Positions 55,659 through 63,980 of a stretch of 64,000 bases of DNA are shown one piece after another. The position numbers were made by a program, and so were the translations under genes. Numbering within the stretch: position 1 is the stretch's first letter; each line of letters opens with the position of its first letter. This DNA is from UBA4582 sp013204195 (GTDB lineage: Bacteria > Pseudomonadota > Gammaproteobacteria > Pseudomonadales > Azotimanducaceae), in NCBI GenBank assembly GCA_963925735.1, contig CAWUUH010000006.1, positions 13,111-77,110 of the forward strand, written 5' to 3'. Under the pieces are notes generated by a model. It did no database searches and was not told the origin of the DNA. It saw only the letters and a list, made by a program, of their open reading frames with translations.

Positions 55659-55877
55659 TGTTTACTCCTGTTGCTTGCTTCGCCTGTCCGGCGGCTATCC
55701 TCATCAGCCTGACAGATAAGATACCACCGGAGCGTGCGTCTGACAAAAAGATGCCTGAAATCTCCCCTGCTTGCACTATCACCGCGCACTTCATCCCTTG
55801 AATATTGTTCTGCCGCACGGCAAGCAGCCGGCCGACCCGGGGAAACTGTAAACAATACTTAATATGAAGGTGACGCT
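55659..55877. other. Noncoding gap upstream of the DksA-like gene
   Basis: Part of a roughly 350 bp gap. Apart from the small interrupted frame at 55878 I see no gene, repeat or strong hairpin. It should contain the promoter for the DksA-like/GNAT pair. Confidence 0.5.
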
Positions 55878-56030
55878 ATGACGGCTACCACGACTCTGCC
55901 GCAACCGACCCCGTAATTTGCCAAGCAGATCAAGGTCTACGTCAGCGACAAGATTCAGGTAGGTCAGGTGGCAGACGGGGTTCGTCTCATACACACCGGG
56001 CCAGACTGGATCCTAGTTGAATCCACCTAA
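55878..56030 (+). pseudogene. Small reading frame broken by an in-frame TAA
   Basis: The ATG has GAAGG seven bases upstream. It reads 12 codons (MTATTTLPQPTP) to TAA at 55914-55916. The same frame continues for 37 codons with protein-like composition (KQIKVYVSDKIQVGQVADG) to a TAA at 56028. TAA is not a selenocysteine codon, so this may be a pseudogene of a small protein or a chance frame. It overlaps the 3' end of the selenoprotein gene on the other strand. Confidence 0.25.
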
Positions 56031-56672
56031 AACTAACTGAAACTCAGTGGCGCTAAGGGGGCCGACGTGCCGATAGACTTCCTCTCCCTGCGGGTTGAGG
56101 ATAATAACGGTGGGCACGGCCGACACAGCATAAGTTGTCGCAATTTCCGCGTCTGCCTCGACATCAACCTTCAGATAACGGTAACGCAGCAGGGCATCTT
56201 TCACAGCCTGGTCAGTCAAGGTTGACCGTTCCATAATCTTACAGGCACCACACCATGGCGCGCCAAAATAGACTGCAATCGATGTTTGTTGATCAATCAG
56301 TTTTTGGATTGGCACCGGCAGCGTCTTCACGGCCGAGAACTGGCCCAACCCAAGGCCGCTTTCCAGAATCCTCGGATCGTACCCCAACGCCTCGATCGTC
56401 GTAAGCATCTGTGGCGCACTGACTAACCCATCATCATAGGACACCGTAAACGCATCTCGCGCCAGATCGACCTGCACCTGTTTGACTCCGGGCAACTCTG
56501 ACAGAGCTGCTTCGACCGCATTCGGTCAGCTCATTCAGGTGATGCCGGTCTTGCTCTTCATCATACCGGCCACTCCGATCGTCACTCGCTTCATCATTTC
56601 ACCCGACGCGCTGGCATTCAGCGATAGGCATATCAAGGGTAGCAACAGTAAGGCGCAAATAAGCGTTTTCAT
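56013..56672 (-). CDS. Predicted selenoprotein: secreted heavy-metal-associated (UxxU) domain fused to thioredoxin
   Basis: 219 residues when two TGA codons are read as selenocysteine. A Sec signal peptide (MKTLICALLLLPLICLSLNA) opens the frame at 56672. A heavy-metal-associated domain (about residues 28-98) follows: RVTIGVAGM, then GIT-U46-M-S-U49-PNAVEAAL and LPGVKQVQVDLARDAFTV. The two TGAs (56537-56535 and 56528-56526) stand exactly where this family has its metal-binding Cys-x-x-Cys (GMTCxxCP). The C-terminal thioredoxin-like domain has APWC141GAC144 and the cis-Pro in SAVPTVIIL. All parts share one frame, so no frameshift is needed. A conventional call would start at 56495 and lose the signal and metal site. 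A SECIS-like hairpin follows. There is no Shine-Dalgarno before the ATG. Metal or selenium-dependent redox chemistry in the periplasm is inferred. Sel genes are not in the window. Confidence 0.85.
56492..56510 (-). promoter_or_regulatory. Bacterial SECIS-like stem-loop in the selenoprotein mRNA
   Basis: The mRNA forms an 8-bp stem, GCAGCUCU paired to AGAGUUGC with one G-U, closed by the loop GUC. The loop begins 23 nt after the second UGA and 32 nt after the first. Bacterial SECIS elements have a short apical loop with G among its first bases, about 16-37 nt after UGA, and both UGAs meet that. A small hairpin (GACCG-AAUG-CGGUC) also begins within the second UGA. Confidence 0.7.
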
Positions 56673-56746
56673 GGGGAGGAGTTTACCGCAGATGGCGATA
56701 AAGCGCTAATTCACCGGATTTTGGCCACCATCGCTTTTCAGGCAGT

Positions 56747-57292
56747 CTATTCAGTCCGCGCGCCGACTATTGGCCGCATCATGATGAGATCTCGCTGGCT
56801 GTCTGCACCGAGTTGGAAAACATGCTCGCCCACCACCTCGAACCCCCAACGCCGATAAAACGACAAGGCGCGCGCGTTGTTCTCCCACACCCCGAGCCAA
56901 ACCGTTTGGTGGCCGCTCGATTGAGCGTGCTCGAGACATTCGCCCATCAACATCGCACCAATACCATGGCCAATCGCGCCATCGTCCAAGTAGAGCCGTT
57001 GCAGCTCAATCGGCGCTGAACCATGTACGGCGGCAGCCGTGCTGCCCGTTCGCAGCTTCGCGTACCCTACCGGTTGCTTCGCTGCGCCGATGAATGTGAG
57101 CAGGAATGTGTTCGCGCCATCCGCCAACTCATCTAAAAGGCCGCCCAGTGAAAGAGCATCGCGAACATAGGCATCGATGTTCTCACTGACGTTATCCTTG
57201 CCAAAGGTGGCACGGAACGTCTGCTCAGCCAGCACGACCAATACTTCGGCATCCGCGAGCGTGGCGACTCTGATGCAAACTTGACTAGACAT
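56747..57292 (-). CDS. GNAT family N-acetyltransferase
   Basis: 181 residues. The N-terminus VRVATLADAEVLVVLAEQTF-like segment (CIRVATLADAEV) begins the fold. LQRLYLDDGAIGHGIGAMLM contains the acetyl-CoA pyrophosphate loop (G-H-G-I-G), and VWENNARALSFYRRWGFEVVGEH is the conserved motif B. It is a clear acetyltransferase whose substrate is unknown. Its stop is 74 bp upstream of the selenoprotein start on the same strand, so the two may be one transcript. Confidence 0.92.
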   Translation of the reverse strand: MSSQVCIRVATLADAEVLVVLAEQTFRATFGKDNVSENIDAYVRDALSLGGLLDELADGANTFLLTFIGAAKQPVGYAKLRTGSTAAAVHGSAPIELQRLYLDDGAIGHGIGAMLMGECLEHAQSSGHQTVWLGVWENNARALSFYRRWGFEVVGEHVFQLGADSQRDLIMMRPIVGARTE

Positions 57293-57323
57293 TGGTATTC
57301 CACCCGCGACATAGGAACGAAAA

Positions 57324-57412
57324 CAACCCAGAGAATGGCGTGAGCTATCACAGCCGTGCTGACCCCTGCGCTTAAATTTGACAGCTTACCCCGGCACTTT
57401 ACTCCGACCCCA
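57324..57412 (-). repeat. Longest copy of the dispersed repeat element (about 90 bp)
   Basis: The 25-bp consensus TACCCCGGCACTTTACTCCGACCCC lies at 57387-57412. Upstream sequence (GAGAATGGCGTGAGC, TGACAGCTTACC) extends the copy to about 90 bp, and this extension is not seen at the other copies in the window. From memory, it resembles repeats found beside IS200-like/REP-associated transposase genes. No transposase is present here. Confidence 0.6.
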
Positions 57413-57429
57413 GCATAACGAATAGCCAA

Positions 57430-57678
57430 CTATTTGCCGGCGCCAGCTGAGAGCATATCGATGGCTTTTCTGGCGATAGCAGCATCCTTTAAACAACTGA
57501 TAGCTTCAACAAAATCGGCTGGTGCGCCTTGCATCTGCATACCGGAGATCAACTGATCAATCGCATAGCCTCTGATCGAGACGTCAATGGCGAGCACCGC
57601 CAGCAGTGTTTGCTTGACGGTCGGATCATCCATTGCAACTTGCATCATCTTCACAAACACTTCGCTGGACAAGGTCAT
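57430..57678 (-). CDS. Hypothetical small protein, 82 residues
   Basis: No known family is recognised. The ATG at 57678 has GAGGA seven bases upstream, and the frame is well filled (MTLSSEVFVKMMQVAMDD). The protein is mostly helical and Ala/Met/Ile-rich (LAVLAIDVSIRGYAIDQL), without a signal peptide or transmembrane segment of clear length. It stands alone between the dispersed repeat and a plus-strand serine hydrolase gene. Confidence 0.6.
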   Translation of the reverse strand: MTLSSEVFVKMMQVAMDDPTVKQTLLAVLAIDVSIRGYAIDQLISGMQMQGAPADFVEAISCLKDAAIARKAIDMLSAGAGK

Positions 57679-57963
57679 CCGCTGTTCCTCTCACCGGTCG
57701 CCGGCAATTTGATCATTGTAGTTGGCGCAACCACTCATCCACCTTACTTTACCCGCCAATTTAGCCAGGCGAAAGCCAATGTGTTTGCAGATGGCTTGTT
57801 ACAAGCTCAAGGGTACAATCAGTGCCAGCCTCTGCAAAACGCTAATAGGTAGTAAGCCAGCCTGATCCACGCTATCTTGCGGTTTCTCTGACATTAGTTT
57901 TTCACAATCACTTTAGTCTCACTTATATCAACTTTTAGACTCACTTTTCAGGAGTAACCGATC

Positions 57964-59133
57964 ATGCCAAGAAACACCCGCCTACAAACGGCCGCCCAGG
58001 GCTATATAGATCGAGAACAATTTGCCAGCATCGAATGGCTGGTGGAAGCCAAAGGTCAGGTTCTCACCAGCGGCAAGGTTGATCCGACAGCTGGCAGCGG
58101 CATACCCAAAGATGCTCTGTATCGCATCTATTCCATGACCAAGCCCATCGTCTCGGTGATGGCTCTGATGTTAATCGAGCAAGGCAGACTGCGCCTGTAT
58201 GATGCCCTGGCGCAATTTAATCCCGCGTTCGCCGGCATGCGGGTACTGCATGCCAACGGCCGGCTTGAACCAGCCGCGCGACCCATACTGGTAGAAGACC
58301 TGCTGACCCACCGTAGCGGGTTCAGCTATGAGTTCATTACCGGCTGCCATATTGCACCGGGCTATGACGCCGTAGACCTGAGCAGTGATGGCAAATGCAG
58401 CCTCGACGAGATGATGACCAAACTCGCCGCCCAACCGCTGGCATTCCAGCCTGGCTCCCAGTATCGCTACAGCGTCTCCACCGATGTGCTTGCCCATGTG
58501 CTGGAGAAAGCTACCGGACAAAGTCTGGCCAGCTTGCTCAAAGAACACATTCTGACGCCGCTGGACATGCACGACACGGCCTTCCATGTGCCAGCCGCCA
58601 AACAGCCACGCCTGATGCCGATGTATGGCGTCACCGATGTGAGTGAGTTTTCGTCACTGAATCCACCACCGGTGCAGCGCTTGATCGACGCTAATGTTGA
58701 GGACATGTACCCGTCCACCGACCCAGCATTTACTCGCGGTGGCCACGGCCTGTATTCCAGTCTGAGCGACTACGCCCGCTTTGCCCGAATGCTATTAACC
58801 GGCAAGACAACAGACGGGCAGATTCTGCTGTCCCGAAAAATGCTGGACATGCTGACCACCAACCGCATCCCTGAGAGCCAACTGCCTTTAACCATTGGCA
58901 TGAACCCACTACCGGGTTATGGCTGGGGTTTGGGTGTGCGTATCATGATGGATACAGGCAAAGCCCTGGCCCTCACCGGCCAAGGCGAATTTGGTTGGGC
59001 CGGCGCTGCCAGCACCTATTTTTGGGTTGATCCTAAGGAGGATATGATCGGTATCATCATGGCTCAATACCTAGGCTCGGTATTGCCCATGGCAGACGAT
59101 CTGCGGACAGCTGCGTACCAGATGCTGCCGTAA
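57964..59133 (+). CDS. Serine hydrolase, beta-lactamase class C/EstB-like
   Basis: 389 residues. The S-x-x-K motif is YRIYSMTKPIVSVMALML, the Tyr motif is YRYSVSTDVL, and FGWAGAASTYFWVDP matches the third conserved block. There is an AGGAG ribosome-binding site 11 bp before the ATG. It resembles the protein at 42134-43420 and is probably an esterase or D-amino-acid peptidase-like enzyme. No signal peptide is seen. The alpha-galactosidase gene follows by about 140 bp on the same strand. Confidence 0.9.
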   Translation: MPRNTRLQTAAQGYIDREQFASIEWLVEAKGQVLTSGKVDPTAGSGIPKDALYRIYSMTKPIVSVMALMLIEQGRLRLYDALAQFNPAFAGMRVLHANGRLEPAARPILVEDLLTHRSGFSYEFITGCHIAPGYDAVDLSSDGKCSLDEMMTKLAAQPLAFQPGSQYRYSVSTDVLAHVLEKATGQSLASLLKEHILTPLDMHDTAFHVPAAKQPRLMPMYGVTDVSEFSSLNPPPVQRLIDANVEDMYPSTDPAFTRGGHGLYSSLSDYARFARMLLTGKTTDGQILLSRKMLDMLTTNRIPESQLPLTIGMNPLPGYGWGLGVRIMMDTGKALALTGQGEFGWAGAASTYFWVDPKEDMIGIIMAQYLGSVLPMADDLRTAAYQMLP

Positions 59134-59270
59134 AGCCAGCTGATTGACGACATATGGGACCAATACCGGGATGCTACCCAGCCCATTGAATGCACAGCAG
59201 CCTAATCGCTGACACTTAGATCAGCTGCCACCAACAGCTGATTTAAGTGTACTAACAGGAAACTCGAACC

Positions 59271-61418
59271 ATGCCTGACTTACCCTTATTCGTCCGATTG
59301 GATAGCGCCGATTGCACACTCATGGTTGATTGTCAGCACCGAACACCCGCCTTGTTATATTTTGGCAAACGACTATCAGCCAGCACCACCCCTGAGATGT
59401 TGTTACAGCTCAGCACACGGCAGGAAGCAAAATGCGCAGTCGTGGTCGAAGCCCCGATATCCTTGTCACCCTTGTTAGGCGAGGGTTTCACCGGCGCGCC
59501 AGGGCTTGAGGTTGTCAACGACAGCATCGCCTGGTCAGCAGGACCGCAACTCAGTGAGATCAAGCAAGTCGATGAGGCAACAGTAGAATTCAGCAGCACC
59601 GACAACCTACGGGGCATCAACTTAGTCCATCGTTTACAGCTGGATTACCACAGCAATGTGCTCGAAGCATCCACCCACTTGACCAACCTCAATGACATAC
59701 CCTTACAGGTTAATTGGTGTGCCGCGCCCACCCTACAGTTACCCCATCATGTGAATCAATTAACCAGCTTTGAAGGTCGCTGGTCGAATGAGTTTCAGCG
59801 CCACTCCCTGGCACTTTTTCTCGGCAGTTTTGTTCGAGAAAACCGCAAGGGTAAAACCTCCCACGATACCTTTCCCGGCTTGTTGCTCCACACCGCTGAT
59901 GCCAACGAGCAGTTCGGCGAATGCTATGGCTTTCATTTGGGCTGGAGTGGCAACCATAAAATGCAAGCCGAGTTGCTGGCTGACGGTCGCCGTTACCTTC
60001 AAATGGGCGAGCTGCTATTACCGGGCGAGCTGTCCTTGGATAAAGGCCAGAGCTATCAAAGCCCGAGTCTCTATGCGTCGTTCTCAGCGACTGGCTTTAC
60101 TCATCTGTCGGCTAACTTCCATCAGTTCGTCAAGACGAATTTACTCAGTGAAGCCCAGCGCCAAAAACCCCGGCCGGTACATTACAACACCTGGGAAGGA
60201 ATTTACTTTGACCACAATGTCGCCACCTTGCAGCAACTCGCCGATAAGGTCGCCAAACTTGGCGTCGAACGTTTCGTTTTAGATGATGGCTGGTTTAAAG
60301 GTCGACGGGGTGATCATGCGGGTTTGGGCGACTGGACCGTAGATGCCACTGTTTACCCCGACGGCCTGGCGCCGCTGATCGAGCACGTCAATAAGCTGGG
60401 GATGGAGTTTGGTATCTGGCTTGAGCCTGAAATGGTCAATCCTGACAGCGATTTATATCGCCGACACCCTGACTGGGTGCTCAATAGTGAAAACAACGAA
60501 CAACTGCGTTTCCGCAATCAATTGGTTCTGGATCTCACCCGAGTTGAGGTCACGGAATACTTATTCACCGTGATTGATGACTTATTACGGCAACACCCCA
60601 CGATTGCGTACATTAAATGGGATATGAACCGCGACATTAATCATGCTGGGAACTTCGAGGGTAAGCCTGCCATCCATCAGCAAACGTTGGCAGTGTATCG
60701 CCTCATCGATCGCCTGAAGGCCGCCCATTCGGGTCTTGAAATTGAAAGCTGCTCGTCCGGTGGCGCACGAATCGATTATGGCGTACTGGCACGCACTGAC
60801 AGAGTCTGGACCTCAGATTCTAATGACGCCTTGGATCGCTTGAACATTCAACGGGGTTGTTCTTTCTTCTTTCCTGCCTCGGTGATGGGTGCTCATGTGG
60901 GCCCTCGCAACTGCCATATTACCGGCCGTCGAGTCAGTATTGAAATGCGCGCCGCGGTCGCCTTGTTTGGCCACATGGGGATTGAGATGGATCCCCGCGA
61001 GCTAACCAACGCCGAATTCACCACCTTGAGCGCGGCTATCGCCCTGCACAAGACTCACCGAGCGTTTATCCATAGCGCGCAGCTACATCGGCTTGACACT
61101 GACGGCGACTCGATCAATTTTGGGTTTGTGGATGGGGCTAAAACTCACGGTCTTTTTGCCTATAACAGTGTTCGCGAAACTGCCCGCACAGTCCCCGACA
61201 GATTGCGCTTTGTTGGCCTGGCTGAGGACAAGCTTTATCGGCTCAAGCGCATTTGGCCAATGACACTGCGGGAGTATTCTGCGTCGGTATTATCTGTCAT
61301 TGAAAACCAACACTTCACTGGCGAGGCGTTGATGCAGTTCGGTTTACAAATGCCCATTACCAGGCCGCAAACTGCCATCGTATTTGAGCTCACCGAGCAA
61401 AGCCGCAACTTAAGCTGA
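59271..61418 (+). CDS. Alpha-galactosidase, glycoside hydrolase family 36
   Basis: 715 residues, the full GH36 length. The N-terminal beta-sandwich is followed by the (beta/alpha)8 domain. RFVLDDGWFKGRRGDHAGLG is the conserved GH36 loop. The nucleophile Asp451 is in YIKWDMNRDIN, and the acid/base Asp516 in TSDSNDALDR. CSSGGARIDYG adds a substrate-binding motif. It removes alpha-1,6-galactose from oligosaccharides such as raffinose. No signal peptide is visible, so it would act on imported sugars. No transporter or sugar kinase is adjacent. Confidence 0.95.
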   Translation: MPDLPLFVRLDSADCTLMVDCQHRTPALLYFGKRLSASTTPEMLLQLSTRQEAKCAVVVEAPISLSPLLGEGFTGAPGLEVVNDSIAWSAGPQLSEIKQVDEATVEFSSTDNLRGINLVHRLQLDYHSNVLEASTHLTNLNDIPLQVNWCAAPTLQLPHHVNQLTSFEGRWSNEFQRHSLALFLGSFVRENRKGKTSHDTFPGLLLHTADANEQFGECYGFHLGWSGNHKMQAELLADGRRYLQMGELLLPGELSLDKGQSYQSPSLYASFSATGFTHLSANFHQFVKTNLLSEAQRQKPRPVHYNTWEGIYFDHNVATLQQLADKVAKLGVERFVLDDGWFKGRRGDHAGLGDWTVDATVYPDGLAPLIEHVNKLGMEFGIWLEPEMVNPDSDLYRRHPDWVLNSENNEQLRFRNQLVLDLTRVEVTEYLFTVIDDLLRQHPTIAYIKWDMNRDINHAGNFEGKPAIHQQTLAVYRLIDRLKAAHSGLEIESCSSGGARIDYGVLARTDRVWTSDSNDALDRLNIQRGCSFFFPASVMGAHVGPRNCHITGRRVSIEMRAAVALFGHMGIEMDPRELTNAEFTTLSAAIALHKTHRAFIHSAQLHRLDTDGDSINFGFVDGAKTHGLFAYNSVRETARTVPDRLRFVGLAEDKLYRLKRIWPMTLREYSASVLSVIENQHFTGEALMQFGLQMPITRPQTAIVFELTEQSRNLS

Positions 61419-61477
61419 ATTCGAGCGCTGCACTCAAGCCGCAGCCCAGTTGCAACTCGCTGACTGGCTAAAAGATC

Positions 61478-62431
61478 CTAGCAGCGGAACTGGCTGATCT
61501 GGATTTCTTCGCCCTGATCCGTGTAATCACCCGCCGCCCTGCCAAGGCGAAACTCGCCCCAGTTGATCGGCTGATAGCAGGCGGGGTGCTGCTCGTCCGT
61601 GGCCAGTGGCTGGACAACGGTGCGGTTGGCGGGATTAAGGAAAAATGGGGCACTGAATCGCTCTCGAGTGCTTGATGCCAAAACCCGGTGTTCCGGCGCC
61701 CGCATGCGATCATTGCTCCAGACCTGGAGCATGTCACCAATATTGATGATCAAGCCATCAGGCACCGGCTCGATCAAATGCCAGCTGTCATCCCGATAGA
61801 CCTGCAGGGCTGCTACCTCATCCTGCACCAATACGGTCAGCGCACCCGAGTCCGTATGTCTGCTGATCCCCAGATGGCCCTGTTCAACGCCGCTAACCGG
61901 GTCACGAGCCAGGGGTTCGCTGCACAAGGGATAGTAATTCAAACGAGCATAGCTGGTATGCCCCTGCACGAACCCCTCCAGCAACGTCTCGGGCGGCAAT
62001 GCCAGCGCCTGCGCAATGGCCGTCATCAGCCGCAGGCTCAACGTCTCGCAGGCCATAAACCAGGCTCTTAGCGTCACCTGTAATTGCGGCCACTGTGCCG
62101 GCCATTGGGACTGACACGATGGATCAGCATCACGCCAGTCAGCGCCATAGTCAAAAATCTCTTTCCAGTCGCGGACGTTTTTTGTCAGCTCCTGGTCATA
62201 AAAACCCATGGGGTTAGCTTCCGTACGCATCACACTGCGCTTAAGCGACCCTGGGCCATGAAAAAATTCATCGCAGGCACCCAGAAAACGTCGCCTGAGC
62301 TCTGGATCAATACCGTGATTGACCACCTGAAAAAAGCCCCAGTCCTCGCACGCCACACCAATCTGCCGCACAATGGCGGCATTGTCCGGGAGACCGGCGA
62401 TATCTATAGTCGGTACATTCAGTGTTTTCAT
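61478..62431 (-). CDS. Isopenicillin N synthase-family 2-oxoglutarate/Fe(II) oxygenase
   Basis: 317 residues from the ATG at 62431; a TTG further upstream is possible. The N-terminal GFFQVVNHGIDPELR belongs to the DIOX_N domain. The iron-binding H-x-D is RHTDSGALTVLVQD and the distal His is APEHRVLAS. The 2-oxoglutarate Arg-x-Ser is in RERFSAPFF. It would hydroxylate or oxidise a small molecule in the cytoplasm. It is next to a GH36 gene on the opposite strand and is not obviously part of an operon. Confidence 0.92.
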   Translation of the reverse strand: MKTLNVPTIDIAGLPDNAAIVRQIGVACEDWGFFQVVNHGIDPELRRRFLGACDEFFHGPGSLKRSVMRTEANPMGFYDQELTKNVRDWKEIFDYGADWRDADPSCQSQWPAQWPQLQVTLRAWFMACETLSLRLMTAIAQALALPPETLLEGFVQGHTSYARLNYYPLCSEPLARDPVSGVEQGHLGISRHTDSGALTVLVQDEVAALQVYRDDSWHLIEPVPDGLIINIGDMLQVWSNDRMRAPEHRVLASSTRERFSAPFFLNPANRTVVQPLATDEQHPACYQPINWGEFRLGRAAGDYTDQGEEIQISQFRC

Positions 62432-62485
62432 CGGCGCTAATCTACCCGACCTAAAATTCAATGTGAAGCCCCTAATTGTTAAGGT

Positions 62486-62537
62486 CGGCGTAAAGTGCCG
62501 GCGTAAAGTGCCGGCGTAAAGTGTCTGTGTAAAGTAA
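62486..62537 (+). repeat. 13-bp tandem array of the dispersed-repeat core
   Basis: Four units, consensus CGGCGTAAAGTGC. The unit is the reverse complement of the core of TACCCCGGCACTTTACTCC, so this looks like a tandem expansion of that repeat. Confidence 0.88.
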
Positions 62538-62539
62538 CT

Positions 62540-62572
62540 GAAACGTGCCCGAAACGTACCCGAAACATCTCG
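62540..62572 (+). repeat. 11-bp tandem array
   Basis: Three units of GAAACGTGCCC, GAAACGTACCC and a diverged third, directly after the preceding 13-bp array. Confidence 0.8.
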
Positions 62573-62700
62573 GAAAAAGCTCCGACAACACTACCGGTGA
62601 AACTACCACAGAAAGCACCAGCGCAAACTCAACCCCGGTACAGCAGGCCCTTGACTCAATTCAACAGCACCTGCTACGGTCTGGTCTGTTACTGTACAAC

Positions 62701-62739
62701 CATCATCAGCTCGCATCATCAGCTCGCATCATCAGGTCG
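62701..62739 (+). repeat. 13-bp tandem array CATCATCAGCTCG
   Basis: Three adjacent units with a single difference in the third (AGG for AGC). The sequence is unrelated to the other arrays. Confidence 0.88.
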
Positions 62740-62820
62740 AACACACCAGACGTTTTCAGGGATGACGAATTTAATATTCAGTAAACTGTCCCTCGAATAA
62801 CACACTAGGCGCCTTTAGGC

Positions 62821-63681
62821 ATGACCCATTTAATATCAAATGAACTGCCCCCCGGCTATCGGCTCGAACTGCAGCTGACAGCGGCGCATGATGAGCCGGT
62901 GTTGGCATTGCTCGCCAGGGCTAGCGGCTTGTCCAAGTCTCGACTGAAACATGCCATGACCCAAGGCGCAGTCTGGCACACCCGTGGCAACAAGAAACAG
63001 CGCCTGCGTCGTGCTAGCAGCGACGTTAAAACGAATGACCAACTTGCACTATATTACGACGCAGATATCCTCGCGACCCCGTCCCTCGTGCCGGTCTTGG
63101 TCCACGACCATCCACAATACTCGGTCTGGCATAAACCCGCCGGCATGCCAGCATCAGGCTCAAGATTCAGTGATCATGGGACTATTTATCGCTGGGTAGA
63201 ACGCGAACATCGCGCCCCTGCGCAACTGGTCCACCGCCTGGATCAATACACCGCCGGACTGCTGGTCATCGCCCATGGCAAGGGCACCGCTGCGCAATTG
63301 GCCCTGCAGTTCGCCAGCCGAAAAGTGATAAAACAATATATGGCCGTGGTCCAGGGGGTCATGGAAGCACCCTGCGCGATCGATCAACCCTTGGATGAGC
63401 GTACCGCGATGTCGTCCGTGACGCCGCTGGCCAACAATGGCCGGCAGACATTAGTCCAGGTAGACATTCAAACGGGTCGAAAACATCAGATACGGCGTCA
63501 CCTAATGCATGTAGGACATCCCTTAGCCGGCGACCGCTTATACGGCAACGATGCTTCCGTGCCTTTACAGCTGCTGGCATGGCATCTGGCGTTCGATTGT
63601 CCAGCGACGGGCGAGCGTCAGGTGTTTCGTCTCAACGCAGACCAACAGCTACGCCTGACCCAACCTGACGATCTTGGGTAA
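62821..63681 (+). CDS. RluA-family pseudouridine synthase
   Basis: 286 residues. An N-terminal S4-like segment (LARASGLSKSRLKHAMTQGAV) is followed by the synthase domain. The catalytic Asp is in LVHRLDQYTAGLLVIA, the diagnostic HRLDxxTxG. VDIQTGRKHQIRRHLMHVGHPLAGDRLYG is another strong family segment. It converts uridine to pseudouridine in rRNA or tRNA. The RluA/RluC/TruC subtype is not decidable. The ATG at 62821 lacks a clear ribosome-binding site. Confidence 0.93.
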   Translation: MTHLISNELPPGYRLELQLTAAHDEPVLALLARASGLSKSRLKHAMTQGAVWHTRGNKKQRLRRASSDVKTNDQLALYYDADILATPSLVPVLVHDHPQYSVWHKPAGMPASGSRFSDHGTIYRWVEREHRAPAQLVHRLDQYTAGLLVIAHGKGTAAQLALQFASRKVIKQYMAVVQGVMEAPCAIDQPLDERTAMSSVTPLANNGRQTLVQVDIQTGRKHQIRRHLMHVGHPLAGDRLYGNDASVPLQLLAWHLAFDCPATGERQVFRLNADQQLRLTQPDDLG

Positions 63682-63690
63682 TAGCGGGGT

Positions 63691-63742
63691 CGGAGTAAAG
63701 GGTCTGAGTGAAGTGCCGGAGTGAAGTGCCGGAGTAAAATGC
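63691..63742 (+). repeat. 13-bp tandem array CGGAGTAAAGTGC
   Basis: Four units starting 10 bp after the pseudouridine synthase stop codon, and preceded by GCGGGGT. The array begins as a copy of GGGGTCGGAGTAAAG (the dispersed repeat read in reverse) and then repeats its 13-bp core. Confidence 0.88.
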
Positions 63743-63914
63743 CAGCGGGATCAGCCTCAAACGCCGGATTCAATATCGCTATAGTTAACCTGCTTTTCTA
63801 TCGTGGCTGGCTATCGAGAATTTACCCTCGCCTTGTCACGGAACACACGATTCATCAGCCACTGACTTGATGACGTTACACCTTGGCTAACCTGCAGTAA
63901 CGATGTCTACATTC

Positions 63915-63980
63915 AAATTCAACTTCAACTTCAACTTCAACTTCAACTTCAACTTCAACTTCAACTTCAACTTCAACCTC
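63915..63980 (+). repeat. Hexamer array (AACTTC)n
   Basis: Nine perfect AACTTC units (63921-63974) with a diverged unit on each side. Read from ATG 63903 it would encode Phe-Asn repeats (MSTFKF then NF units). The frame is open to the edge, so coding cannot be excluded. Confidence 0.9.

Larger units (their letters stand above)
62462..62820. other. Noncoding, repeat-rich gap before the pseudouridine synthase gene
   Basis: About 360 bp containing three tandem arrays (13, 11 and 13 bp units). No supportable gene is present. It is a compact example of the window's minisatellite-like tendency. Confidence 0.7.

Noticed and set aside
56013..56495. The thioredoxin gene as a normal short gene starting at 56495, or a frameshifted pseudogene
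   Set aside because: The upstream signal peptide and HMA strand lie in the same frame. The only interruptions are two TGAs at the expected Cys positions, so Sec recoding explains it better.
57529..57852. A 107-codon plus-strand frame before the serine hydrolase
   Set aside because: It overlaps the better-supported minus-strand small gene with its GAGGA site and shows no domain.
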